This document shows, in pieces, positions 51,171-59,292 of a stretch of 64,000 bases of DNA; positions within the stretch are counted from its first letter, which is position 1; the number at the start of each line of letters is the position of its first letter. This DNA is from Candidatus Methylomirabilota bacterium (GTDB lineage: Bacteria; Methylomirabilota; Methylomirabilia; Rokubacteriales; CSP1-6): the NCBI GenBank assembly GCA_035936835.1, contig DASYVT010000148.1:1-64000 (forward strand). The letters run 5' to 3'. The notes under the pieces were generated by a model. The model did no database searches. It saw only the letters and a program-made list of their open reading frames with translations, and was not told the origin of the DNA. The translations under genes were made by a program, and so were the position numbers.

Positions 51171-51817
51171 GCGGCCGCCATGTAGCGCGAGAGGCGCTCG
51201 CGCAGGAAAAGGCGCGAGCGGTGCACGCGTGACTTCACCGCGGGCAGGCTCAGGTGCAGCGTCTCGGCGATCTCCGGGTTCGACAGCCCTTCCACATCAT
51301 GCATGAGGAAGGCCGTCCGGTAGTCGGCCGGGAGGTCGTTGATCGCCGTCGTCAGCACCGTCCTGAGCTCTGTCTGGAGCGCCGGCTCCTCGACCTTGCC
51401 CGACCAGTCGGCGACCGGCTCGGCGTGTTGGCGGTGCTCGTCGAAGGCGGGCTGGAGATCGTCCCACAGCACCTCGTTGCGTCGGCCGCGCCGCCGGCGA
51501 AGTTTCTGGTACGCCGTGTTGGCCGTGATCCGGTACACCCAGCTGCCGAAGGCCGACTCGCCCTTAAAGGTGTCGATCTTGCGCGCTGCGGTCCAGAGCG
51601 CGTCCTGGACGACCTCCTCGGCATCCTGCTCGTTGCCGGTGATGCGAATGGCCAAGCGATAGACGCGGTCGCCGTAGGTATCGAGCAGCAGCTCTGGCGC
51701 CGCGGCATCGCCACGGCGCAGCCCTTCCAGGAGGGCCGCGTCGCGGTCGACGCGCGGGGCTCCGGCCGGCCGCGGCTCGGGCTCGGTCATCGTTTCCGCC
51801 TGTGGGAAGCTCATCAT
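51167..51817 (-). CDS. ECF sigma factor (RpoE-like, sigma-70 family)
   Basis: About 216 aa. Region 2: NEQDAEEVVQDALWTAARKIDTFKGESAFGSWVYRITANTAYQKLRRRR. Region 4: LPADYRTAFLMHDVEGLSNPEIAETLHLSLPAVKSRVHRSRLFLRERL. There is a long linker and no extra C-terminal domain. Two adjacent ATGs (51817 and 51814) follow AGGAG; either could start. No anti-sigma gene is next to it. Instead the stop overlaps the start of the selenoprotein gene, so both are made from one message. This suggests the sigma factor and the redox protein act in one response. Confidence 0.9.
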   Translation of the reverse strand: MMSFPQAETMTEPEPRPAGAPRVDRDAALLEGLRRGDAAAPELLLDTYGDRVYRLAIRITGNEQDAEEVVQDALWTAARKIDTFKGESAFGSWVYRITANTAYQKLRRRRGRRNEVLWDDLQPAFDEHRQHAEPVADWSGKVEEPALQTELRTVLTTAINDLPADYRTAFLMHDVEGLSNPEIAETLHLSLPAVKSRVHRSRLFLRERLSRYMAAA

Positions 51818-51877
51818 GACTCTCCTGTGCCCCGCCGTGCGGAGCACGCTTGTCGTCGTCGGCTTAAGACTGGGCGC

Positions 51878-52495
51878 TCAAGACCGGGAGTACAGGGTCA
51901 GGTGTCGCTTGAGCTCGTCCACGCATTGCTCCATCACCGTGATGTCCTTGGTCACCTTGCTCATGAGGATGGCGCCCTCGAGGCTGGCCACGAGGAAGTG
52001 GGCCGCCCCGTCGGGATTGCAGTCGGCGCTGAGCCGCCCGGACGCCTGGCCCTGGCGGAGCGATCGGGCCAGCGTCGCGCGCCACTGGACGAAGATCTCG
52101 GCCAGCCGCTGCCTGAAGCCCTCGTGGACGTCGGACAGTTCGGAGGCGAGATTGCCGATGGGGCAGCCTCCGACGCAGTTGCGCTGGCGCAGGTTGTCGA
52201 GGACACGGTCGAGGAAGCCGTGGATCTGCGCGACGGGATCGCGATCGGGATCGACGAAGGACGGTTCGAGGGTGCGCTCGAGAAAGCCGCGCACCAGCCG
52301 GTCGATGATGGCGTAGCAAAGCTCTTCCTTGCTCTTGAAGTGGTAGTAGAAGTTGCCCTTGCCCACGCCGCTCTCGCGGAGGACATCGTCGAGCGAGGTG
52401 CAGTGGTACCCCTGGAGGTGGATCAGGCGGGCGGCCGCGTCGAGGATCTGATCCCTCGTTGCCGCTCCCTTTGCGCTCTTCGTCTCGGTCAGCAT
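51878..52495 (-). CDS. TetR/AcrR-family transcriptional regulator
   Basis: The product is 205 aa. The N-terminal helix-turn-helix is RDQILDAAARLIHLQGYHCTSLDDVLRESGVGKGNFYYHFKSKEEL. The ligand domain (60-205) contains NCVGGCPIGNLASELSDVHEGFR, a segment typical of the YcdC/TetR_C subgroup with a Cys-x3-Cys. It probably represses its own promoter through the palindrome at 52524-52545. Targets may include the flanking hydrolase, sigma and selenoprotein genes. Confidence 0.9.
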   Translation of the reverse strand: MLTETKSAKGAATRDQILDAAARLIHLQGYHCTSLDDVLRESGVGKGNFYYHFKSKEELCYAIIDRLVRGFLERTLEPSFVDPDRDPVAQIHGFLDRVLDNLRQRNCVGGCPIGNLASELSDVHEGFRQRLAEIFVQWRATLARSLRQGQASGRLSADCNPDGAAHFLVASLEGAILMSKVTKDITVMEQCVDELKRHLTLYSRS

Positions 52496-52523
52496 GTGCC
52501 CGTCACGTCCCCTTGGAAATGTA

Positions 52524-52574
52524 TTGTACCAAACGGTCAGTACAAGTCTAGATCATGACTAATTCCGGTGTCAA
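52524..52574 (-). promoter_or_regulatory. tetR promoter and overlapping TetR operator
   Basis: Minus-strand TTGACA (52569-52574) lies 18 nt from TAGACT (52545-52550); transcription would start near 52538. The inverted repeat TTGTAC-N10-GTACAA (52524-52545) covers that start point. This arrangement suits autorepression by the TetR protein encoded from 52495. Confidence 0.65.
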
Positions 52575-52592
52575 TCTGGAATATTTATTCTT

Positions 52593-53315
52593 CTAAGTCA
52601 GATACTTGCTGAGCCAAGAGCGCATAGTCTCCCAGGCGTTCTGGGCGGCAACCGGGTCGTAGGAGGCCCGGTCGTTGCAGAAGAAGCCGTGCCCGGCTCC
52701 CTTGTAGACCTTCACCTCGGCCGTCTTCTTGAGCCGCTTGAGCGTCTCGTCCACGCGCCTGACCTGGTCCATCGGGATCATGCGGTCCGCTTCGCCAAAG
52801 AAGCACAGCACCGGGCACTGGATGCGGTCTGCCAGGTTGATCGGCGCGGCCGGCGTGTCGGCCGCGATGCCGCCGCCGTAAAACGGCACGGCGACCTTGA
52901 TGGCCGCGGGGTGCCGGCACGCGGTGAGGAAGGCGATGCGGCCGCCGACGCAGAAACCTGTGATGCCGATGCGATCGCCCCGCACGTCGGGCCGGCCCTT
53001 CAGGTGCTGGATGACCACGCCCAGCTCCGCCATCAGGACGGCGTCGTCGAACTTCTGGATGTAGCCGATCGCGCGCGGCACGTCCTCGTATGGCACGATC
53101 GGGCTGCCGAAGCGGTAGAAGAGATCGGGCGCGATGGCGACGTACCCCTCCCGCGCGATGCGCTCGGCTACGTCCTTGATATGGGCGTTGAGGCCGTACG
53201 CCTCCATGACGACGATGACGGCGGGATGGGGCCCGGGACCTGCGGGCCTGCAGACGTAGGCCGGCATCAGGCCGTCGGCCGTGGGCAGCGACTCCATCTC
53301 GGTGCGAATGTCCAT
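52593..53315 (-). CDS. Dienelactone hydrolase family protein
   Basis: The product is 240 aa with an alpha/beta hydrolase fold. The nucleophile Cys122 lies in GFCVGG, with Asp177 (GEAD) and His209 (GHGF) completing the Cys-Asp-His triad of dienelactone hydrolases. Substrates may be lactones or esters; no aromatic-degradation genes are adjacent. It lies 13 nt downstream of the DUF2889-like gene, so it may be the last gene of the copper operon. Confidence 0.9.
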   Translation of the reverse strand: MDIRTEMESLPTADGLMPAYVCRPAGPGPHPAVIVVMEAYGLNAHIKDVAERIAREGYVAIAPDLFYRFGSPIVPYEDVPRAIGYIQKFDDAVLMAELGVVIQHLKGRPDVRGDRIGITGFCVGGRIAFLTACRHPAAIKVAVPFYGGGIAADTPAAPINLADRIQCPVLCFFGEADRMIPMDQVRRVDETLKRLKKTAEVKVYKGAGHGFFCNDRASYDPVAAQNAWETMRSWLSKYLT

Positions 53316-53328
53316 GAGTTCCCCCGCG

Positions 53329-54213
53329 CTAGAAGCTCAAGAGCTTGAGAAGGTCCGCCGTCAGGTCGTACAGCTGGGCGCAACCACTCTCGCCGCCCAA
53401 CTGTGTCTGGATGCGCTTGCGCAGCTCCCCGTCTGCCGGCTGGCCCACGAGGGACCCGATCTTGCCCTGGGGCTCCGTGCAGATGCCCTGGTACGGCAGC
53501 CGCGAGGTGATGGAGTCTGCCGCGGCCACGGTTCCGTCTTCCAAATTTATCTCGACATGGAGGTCGAAGCCGTGGACGTTGTCGTGCATCGAGTGGAAGA
53601 GGTGGAGCCGCGATCCCGTGCGCACGAGCCGCATGACTTTCTTCCGCACGAAGATCCGTCGCGCACCGGGCGACGGGCTGTAGAGATCCGCGACCATCGG
53701 CGTCGAGACGACCCGCGTCTCGAGCAGCGCGCGGCCCGCGGAGCTGTAGGTGAAGCAGGAGCCGGGGAGATCGATCCATCCAGTAGTATCGAGGTCCCAG
53801 CAGGCGCGCGCGCCGCCGGCGGCCAGCCCGGCCGTCGCCTCGCGCGGGAGCTTGGTCGCCTGACGCGCGAGGCGCGCGATCTCGATACCGGCGTCTACGA
53901 GGAGCCGCGAGCCCGGCCCCGACCCCGCCAGCTCCGCCAGGCGCCGGCTGAAGCCCGCCACCATCCGCGCGCCGGCGAGCTGCCCGAACCGCTCGGCGGC
54001 CGCGGGATCCGCCGCGCCGTCGAGAACCCGCGCCACGGCCTCGCGCACCTCATAGCGCGGCGATGGCGTGCACACCGCCACGAGCTCCACGGCCGCGTCG
54101 TCGTCGGTGAGACGCACGGTATGAGTGAAGGCGTCGTCGTGCGTGTTGTCCACCCAGCCTTCCATGCTCCGCTCGTAGCCGTCGCGGCCGTCGAGGTACG
54201 GAGAGGTGATCAC
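53329..54213 (-). CDS. DUF2889-like protein
   Basis: The product is 294 aa from a GTG (54211-54213) that overlaps the copA stop (GTGA). The last 110 residues resemble DUF2889: [33 protein letters not shown], and the terminal [13 protein letters not shown]. The N-terminal half has [17 protein letters not shown] and [21 protein letters not shown]. The function is unknown. The GTGA overlap indicates coupled translation with the copper ATPase. Confidence 0.6.
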   Translation of the reverse strand: MITSPYLDGRDGYERSMEGWVDNTHDDAFTHTVRLTDDDAAVELVAVCTPSPRYEVREAVARVLDGAADPAAAERFGQLAGARMVAGFSRRLAELAGSGPGSRLLVDAGIEIARLARQATKLPREATAGLAAGGARACWDLDTTGWIDLPGSCFTYSSAGRALLETRVVSTPMVADLYSPSPGARRIFVRKKVMRLVRTGSRLHLFHSMHDNVHGFDLHVEINLEDGTVAAADSITSRLPYQGICTEPQGKIGSLVGQPADGELRKRIQTQLGGESGCAQLYDLTADLLKLLSF

Positions 54214-56645
54214 GTGGAGAGGTACTTCTCCGGATTGGCGTCGAACTTCTGCTTGCACCCCGCGGCGCAGAAATAGATCATCTGCCCCTTGTAGTTCGAT
54301 TGGGCGGCGGCCTTTTTCGGGTCGACTTCCATACTGCACACCGGATCCTTCGCCATGGCGCGTTCTCCCTCCTCGGGCAGTGTGGTGTGGAAGCGCTTGA
54401 GCCTCAGGCTGTTGGCGACGACCGAGACCGACGACAGCGCCATCGCCAAGCCCGCCAGGATCGGCGAGAGCAGAATGCCCCAGAGCGGGTAGAGCGCCCC
54501 GGCGGCCACCGGCACCAGCACGATGTTGTACCCGAAGGCCCAGCCCAGGTTCTCCTTGATGATCCGGATGGTCCGGCGCGACAGCTCCACCGCCGTCACG
54601 ACCCTATGGAGATTTCCCCTCATCAGCGTGACGTCGGCAGCCTCGATGGCCACGTCCGTGCCGGAGCCCATCGCGATACCGACGTCGGCCTGGGCCAGGG
54701 CCGGCGCGTCGTTGATTCCGTCACCGACCATCGCGACCAACCGGCCTTCCCCTTGCAGCCGCTTGATCTCGGCCGCCTTCTGCTCCGGCAGCACCTCGGC
54801 CAGCACGCGGTCGATGCCGGCCTGGCGGGCGATCGCCTCCCCCGTCAGCCGCGTGTCGCCCGTGAGCATGGCGACCTCGATGCCCAGCGCCTGGAGAGCC
54901 GCCACCGCCGCGCGCGCGTCCGGCTTGAGGACATCGGCCACGGCGACGAGGCCGTGGGTCTCTCCGGCGAAGGCGACGTACACGACACTCTTGCCCTCGG
55001 CGGCGAGCCGCCGGGCCACGGGCACGAGCCCCGCGACGTCGAGGCCGCGCGCCTGCATCATGCGCGCGTTGCCCAGCAGGATCCTCCCGTCGGGAGCCAG
55101 CGCGTCCACGCCCTGGCCTGGGACGGCCTGAAACTCACTCACCGGCGGCAGCGCGAGCCCGCGCGCCTTGGCCTCGGTGACGATGGCCTCGCCCAGCGGG
55201 TGCTCCGACCCCTGCTCGGCGGCCGCCGCCAGCGCCAAGAGGCCGTCGGCGGCGAAGCCGGGCGCCGGGACGACGTCGGTAACCACCGGCTTCCCGACAG
55301 TGAGCGTTCCCGTCTTGTCGAAGACGACAATGCCCACCCGGTGGAGCAGCTCGAGCGCCCCCGCGCTCTTGACGAGCACGCCCAGCTCGGCGCCCTTGCC
55401 CGTGCCGACCATGATGGCCGTGGGCGTGGCCAGCCCCATGGCGCAGGGGCAGGCGATGACCAAGACGCCGACGGCGTTGGCCAGCGCGTAGAAGAAGGAG
55501 GGCTCCGGACCCCACGCCCACCACACGCAGAAGGTAAGCGCGGCGATGACGAGGACCACCGGCACGAAGACGCTGGCGACGCGGTCGGCCAGCCGCTGGA
55601 TCGGCGCCTTGGATCCCTGCGCCTCCTCGACCAACCGTATGATCTGGGCGAGCACCGTCTCGCTTCCAACGCGTGTGGCCCGGAAGGTGAACGCGCCGGT
55701 CCGGTTCACCGAGCCCCCGACGACCGCGGTCCCCGGCCCCTTCTCGACAGGAAGGCTCTCACCGGTGAGCATGGACTCGTCCACGGCCGATGCGCCCTCG
55801 ACCACCTGGCCGTCCACCGCGACGCGCTCGCCGGGCCTCACTCGGAGCAGGTCCCCGACCAACACGAGGCCGATGGGCACGTCCTCTTCCCTGCCGGCCC
55901 GCACAAGGCGGGCCGTCTTGGGTCGAAGCGCGATCAAGCGCCGGATGGCCTCGGAGGTGCCGCCCCGCGCGCGCGCCTCGAGCCAGCGCCCGAGGACGAG
56001 AAAGGTCATGAGCAGCGCCGAGGCCTCGTAGTACGGCATGGCGCCCGTGGCCGCGAACACGCTGGGCCAAAGCGTGACCGCCACGCTGAAGAAGTACGCG
56101 GCGTTGGTGCCGATGGACACCAGCGTGTTCATGCTGGCGGAGCGGTGGCGCAGCTCCGTGAGGAACCCCGCGTGGAACTGCCAGCCCACCCAGAACTGGA
56201 CCGGCGTCGTAAAGGCCCAGAGCAGAAACGGGTCGCGCAGCCAGTGAGGCGCCCAGGAGAAGACCTCGTGCATGCTCCCGAGCAGCACCGGGACCGACAG
56301 GGCGGCGCCCACCGCGAACTTGAGTCGCAGGCGCCGGTTCTCCCGCGCGCGTTCGGCCTGTTCGCGGTCGGCGGCCTCGGGCGTGGCCGCGATGTCGGCG
56401 GGCACGGTGTAGCCCGCCGCGGCCACAGCCCGGCGCAACGCGTCGAGCGAGGGCCCGCCGGCGCCCAGGCGGACAGTGGCGCGCTCGGTGGCCAGGTTCA
56501 CCGCTGCCGTCTTCACACCCGGCACGCCCAGCAGCGCCTGCTCGACCTTGCCAACGCAGGCCGCGCAGTGCATCCCCTTCACGGGAAAGTCGAGCCGGGC
56601 TTCCTCTCCCGTCGTCCTCGCGGGCGTCTCGGTGGGCATCGTCAT
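54210..56645 (-). CDS. Copper-exporting P1B-type ATPase with C-terminal YHS domain
   Basis: The product is 811 aa. One N-terminal heavy-metal domain (GMHCAAC, Cys27/Cys30), eight membrane helices, the TGES actuator motif ([12 protein letters not shown]), the CPC metal site ([13 protein letters not shown]), the phosphorylation motif DKTGTLT, and [10 protein letters not shown]. The last 48 residues (764-811) are an extra YHS domain: [12 protein letters not shown] to [20 protein letters not shown] is a metal-binding domain usually found at the N-terminus of such ATPases. It exports Cu(I) from the cytoplasm. It is preceded by GGAGGT and follows csoR through a tandem repeat. Confidence 0.94.
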   Translation of the reverse strand: MTMPTETPARTTGEEARLDFPVKGMHCAACVGKVEQALLGVPGVKTAAVNLATERATVRLGAGGPSLDALRRAVAAAGYTVPADIAATPEAADREQAERARENRRLRLKFAVGAALSVPVLLGSMHEVFSWAPHWLRDPFLLWAFTTPVQFWVGWQFHAGFLTELRHRSASMNTLVSIGTNAAYFFSVAVTLWPSVFAATGAMPYYEASALLMTFLVLGRWLEARARGGTSEAIRRLIALRPKTARLVRAGREEDVPIGLVLVGDLLRVRPGERVAVDGQVVEGASAVDESMLTGESLPVEKGPGTAVVGGSVNRTGAFTFRATRVGSETVLAQIIRLVEEAQGSKAPIQRLADRVASVFVPVVLVIAALTFCVWWAWGPEPSFFYALANAVGVLVIACPCAMGLATPTAIMVGTGKGAELGVLVKSAGALELLHRVGIVVFDKTGTLTVGKPVVTDVVPAPGFAADGLLALAAAAEQGSEHPLGEAIVTEAKARGLALPPVSEFQAVPGQGVDALAPDGRILLGNARMMQARGLDVAGLVPVARRLAAEGKSVVYVAFAGETHGLVAVADVLKPDARAAVAALQALGIEVAMLTGDTRLTGEAIARQAGIDRVLAEVLPEQKAAEIKRLQGEGRLVAMVGDGINDAPALAQADVGIAMGSGTDVAIEAADVTLMRGNLHRVVTAVELSRRTIRIIKENLGWAFGYNIVLVPVAAGALYPLWGILLSPILAGLAMALSSVSVVANSLRLKRFHTTLPEEGERAMAKDPVCSMEVDPKKAAAQSNYKGQMIYFCAAGCKQKFDANPEKYLST

Positions 56646-56656
56646 GGCCAGACCTC

Positions 56657-56716
56657 CATCCTACCGCCTTGGCATCCTACCGCCGTGGCATCCTACCGCC
56701 GTGGCATCCTACCGCC
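56657..56716. repeat. 16-bp tandem repeat, about 3.75 copies, at the csoR/copA junction
   Basis: CATCCTACCGCCTTGG (56657-56672) is followed by two copies of CATCCTACCGCCGTGG (56673-56688 and 56689-56704) and a partial copy to 56716. On the minus strand each unit reads GGCGGTAGGATG, containing TAG and, two bases later, ATG. The csoR stop TAG (56711-56709) is the one in the last partial copy. The copA ATG at 56645 lies 11 nt beyond the array. Confidence 0.85.
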
Positions 56717-56990
56717 CCGAAAACCGGGAGAACACCTCGAGCAGCTCGTCCACCTTCTTCTGGCGGTCGCGCGTGCTGCCCGACCGGATGGCGTCGGCGA
56801 CGCAGGACTCGATGTGGCGCCCGAGAAGGAGCCGCTGCACCTGCTCCACGGCGCCCTCCACGGCCGTCAGCTGGAGCAGGATGTCGACGCAGTACTTCTC
56901 CTCTTCCACCATGCGCTGGATGCCCTGCACCTGCCCCTCGATGCGCCGCAGCCGGCCGAGGGCCTTGACCTTCGTCTCGTCGTCAATCAC
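56709..56990 (-). CDS. csoR: Copper-sensing transcriptional repressor CsoR
   Basis: The product is 93 aa from a GTG (56988-56990) that overlaps the upstream gene stop (GTGA). All three Cu(I) ligands of the family are in place: Cys34, His59 and Cys63 (EKYC, RHIESC), plus the four-helix-bundle start LGRLRRIEGQVQGI. Without copper it represses; with copper it releases DNA. Its likely operator is at 57781-57796, upstream of the first gene of this operon. Confidence 0.92.
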   Translation of the reverse strand: MIDDETKVKALGRLRRIEGQVQGIQRMVEEEKYCVDILLQLTAVEGAVEQVQRLLLGRHIESCVADAIRSGSTRDRQKKVDELLEVFSRFSGR

Positions 56991-57775
56991 GTCCGCTCCT
57001 CCGCGGCCGCCGGGCGCCTGGCGTCGAGACCCCGCAGCAGCCACCAGGCCGCGAGAGCCGCCGTCAGGTGCTTGAGTGTATGGCCGCTCAGCAAGTGTCC
57101 CATCGAAAAGATCGGGCCGTCCAGAACCTCGAAGAGCTTGGCGGCGCCGTAGATGGCGATGACACCCATGAGGTAGCCGCCGTGCGTGTAGCGCGCAGGG
57201 AAGAGCCACAGCGTCAGGGGTATCAGCGCCGCCGGCGCGAATTGCACGAGGGCATAGGGCCGCAGGTCGCCCGCGCCGTGGAGCTCGCCCGCGTACCAGT
57301 ACGCGACGCTGCCCGCTCCAGCCAGGAGAAGCACCGGCAGCAGCGCGATCCCGGCGGTCACGCTCACGCGCTCGGCCACAACCGCGGCCAGGAGAGCCAT
57401 GAAGCCGATCGTCATGGGCAGCCGGTCCCACAGGAGCCGCGCGTTCTCGGGCGCCCAGTGATAGTACGCCGAGCCCACGCCGGTGAGCGCGACGCCCGCG
57501 AAGAACAGCGCGTACGGCCAGCGCTCGCGGGATTCGACGAACGAGGCGGACGCGCCGACGGGGGCCATCAGGACCTGCCGGAGCCCCAAGAGCCCGACGA
57601 CCAGGAAAGGCAGGTTGGAGAGCACCGCCCACCCGTTGGGGGCACTCGCGAGGGGGCGCGTGTCGGCAAATCGGTGATAGGCGGGATCCTGCGGGATGGG
57701 CGGCACGACACATGCGGCCGCCACCCCCGCGGCGGTGACGCCCAGCAGCACTCCTATCCGCGCTCCCCGTGTCAT
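56987..57775 (-). CDS. Ceramidase/CREST-superfamily multi-pass membrane protein
   Basis: The product is 262 aa with seven predicted membrane helices. The metal-hydrolase signature of alkaline ceramidases and related CREST proteins is seen: GVGSAYYHW with Ser and His, DRLPMT with the Asp, and near the C-terminus the H-x3-H in GHTLKHLTAA. An active zinc amidase-type site is therefore plausible; substrate unknown. The ATG at 57775 is chosen because an ATG at 57805 would lie upstream of the operator and promoter. It is the first gene of the csoR-copA operon. Confidence 0.75.
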   Translation of the reverse strand: MTRGARIGVLLGVTAAGVAAACVVPPIPQDPAYHRFADTRPLASAPNGWAVLSNLPFLVVGLLGLRQVLMAPVGASASFVESRERWPYALFFAGVALTGVGSAYYHWAPENARLLWDRLPMTIGFMALLAAVVAERVSVTAGIALLPVLLLAGAGSVAYWYAGELHGAGDLRPYALVQFAPAALIPLTLWLFPARYTHGGYLMGVIAIYGAAKLFEVLDGPIFSMGHLLSGHTLKHLTAALAAWWLLRGLDARRPAAAEERT

Positions 57776-57780
57776 GGCAT

Positions 57781-57812
57781 ATACCCTACTGGGGTACTCT
57801 ACCATGGGTCAA
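57781..57812 (-). promoter_or_regulatory. CsoR operator overlapping the copper operon promoter
   Basis: ATACCCTACTGGGGTA (57781-57796) matches the CsoR box pattern TACCC-N4-GGGGTA. On the minus strand TTGACC (57807-57812) and TAGGGT (57783-57788) are 18 nt apart, so the box covers the spacer and -10 region. Predicted transcription begins about at the ATG 57775, implying a leaderless message. Confidence 0.75.
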
Positions 57813-57856
57813 GGCGGGGGTCGCCGCGGCGCGCCCGGGGGCTGCTCGGCGCCGCG

Positions 57857-58219
57857 TCAGGCCGGCAGGTCTGGAAAGAGCGACGGCTGCGCTGGTCCCG
57901 CGGAAGGGCGCCGCCGGCTCCCCGACTTCGCGGCCTTACCGGCGCGAGCCGGCGCCGTGGCGGGGCGGCGCTCGCGCTTCGGCCGCGTCCAACCCTTCTG
58001 GTGGGCGATCTTGTCACCCTGCTTGATCAGCAGGAGGTCGACCAGGCGCGCCAGCGGGTTGGCGAGGAGCTCGAGGTACTTGTCCCAGTATCGCGGCGTG
58101 TAGGCCAGCGTCTTCATCTGCTCGGCCGCGAGCATGAGGGCGCCGCGGTCACCCTTTCGGGCCGCCAGCCTGAGCTGTTCGACAATGCGTGCCCGACTGA
58201 TACGGGACGGGCGGGTCAC
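57857..58219 (-). CDS. Small basic helical protein of unknown function
   Basis: The product is 120 aa from a GTG (58217-58219) overlapping the stop of the MetE-like gene (GTGA). The first 75 residues are helical with RIVEQLRLAARKGDRGALMLAAEQM and RYWDKYLELLANPLARLVDLLL. The C-terminal 45 are Lys/Arg/Pro/Ala-rich and end in PSLFPDLPA. I do not recognise a family. The basic tail suggests nucleic-acid contact, which is inference only. Confidence 0.5.
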   Translation of the reverse strand: MTRPSRISRARIVEQLRLAARKGDRGALMLAAEQMKTLAYTPRYWDKYLELLANPLARLVDLLLIKQGDKIAHQKGWTRPKRERRPATAPARAGKAAKSGSRRRPSAGPAQPSLFPDLPA

Positions 58220-59268
58220 GCGACGCCCAGCTCGCGGCGGATCATGCGCGCCGCCACCACCATCGAGCGGAGCTTGGAGACCCCGACCCAGCGCGGCGTC
58301 TCCCACAGCCCGCAGTCGGGCACGAGCCAGAGACGTGCTGCGGGGATGTGCTTGAGCGCCAAGCGCACGCGGTCGGCGACCTCCTCCGGCGTCTCCACCC
58401 GGAAGGCCTTCACGTCAATCACGCCCACGGCGACTTCCTTGTCGGTGGGGAACTCGCTCCAAAGCTCGATCTCGCTCATCTCCCTGTTCGCGTACTCGAA
58501 GACGAACTGGCTGACCCGCGCGTCGAGCAGCCGGGGATACAGCGGCCGGTACTGCCGTGGTGACACGAACGAGTTATTGTGCGCGTTCCCAAAGCACACG
58601 TGCAGGGCTGTCTTGACGGTGATCCCCTCCAGCGTCGCGTTGAGCGCCGCCACCATGGGCCCGGCCTCGCCTTTCAGGATGCGATGCTTGCCAGCGGTCA
58701 TGACGTAGTTCGGCTCGTCCACCTGGATGAAGTCACAGCCCGCGGCCACGAGGGCCTTCATCTCGGCGTTGACGAGCGCGATGAGGTCGGCGATCAGGCT
58801 GTCCTCGGAGGCGTACGGCCCGCCGCGACGGAGCGGGATGAGCAGCGTGATCGGCCCGGGCACGGCCACACGCATCGGCCGGTCCGCATGCGGGCGCGCG
58901 AAGCGGAACTCATCGACGATGCCGAGCCCCTCGGGCGCGGTGATCCTGTCCACGACCTCGTACGGGCAATGGCTGTCGTAGTTGGGAGCGCCCAGGCGCC
59001 GTGGGATCGGCAGCGGGCGGATACCGGCCAGCCGGTCGTAGAAGCTGCGGATGAAGGTCACGCGGCGCATCTCGCCGTCGGAGATCACGTCCACGCCCGC
59101 CTCGACCTGGTCCCGGATGGCGAGGCGGACGGCGTCGTCGTACGCCTCCTGGAGGTCCATCGGTCCCAGGCGGTCCGCGGCGGCCGCCTCCCGCACGAGG
59201 TGGAGCCAGGACGGCAGCCCGTGGCTGCCGCACACGGTTGTCGGGATCAGCGGCATGGGGTCGGTCAT
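58216..59268 (-). CDS. MetE C-terminal-like, cobalamin-independent methyltransferase
   Basis: The product is 350 aa, corresponding to the catalytic half of MetE, without the N-terminal domain. The zinc ligands are visible: His and Cys in ALHVCFGN, Glu in VFEYAN, and Cys in PDCGLWETPRW. It also contains VDVISDGEMRRVTF and FIQVDEPNY. Short MetE homologues of this kind methylate homocysteine from methylcobalamin or other methyl donors, or serve other thiols; the donor is not known. It lies 24 nt after the RNase gene. Confidence 0.85.
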   Translation of the reverse strand: MTDPMPLIPTTVCGSHGLPSWLHLVREAAAADRLGPMDLQEAYDDAVRLAIRDQVEAGVDVISDGEMRRVTFIRSFYDRLAGIRPLPIPRRLGAPNYDSHCPYEVVDRITAPEGLGIVDEFRFARPHADRPMRVAVPGPITLLIPLRRGGPYASEDSLIADLIALVNAEMKALVAAGCDFIQVDEPNYVMTAGKHRILKGEAGPMVAALNATLEGITVKTALHVCFGNAHNNSFVSPRQYRPLYPRLLDARVSQFVFEYANREMSEIELWSEFPTDKEVAVGVIDVKAFRVETPEEVADRVRLALKHIPAARLWLVPDCGLWETPRWVGVSKLRSMVVAARMIRRELGVA

Positions 59269-59292
59269 GGCTCTCCTCCCGCGCGGCCCGCG

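Noticed and set aside
54300-57152. A 950-codon open frame on the plus strand opposite copA and csoR
   Set aside because: It is antisense to genes with clear motifs, its translation is Arg/His/Gly/Pro-rich with no domain, and such long shadow frames are expected at this GC content. The same applies to long plus-strand frames at 772-1980, 2204-4105, 9776-11380, 17784-19205, 23948-25294, 37974-39395 and 57068-58708.
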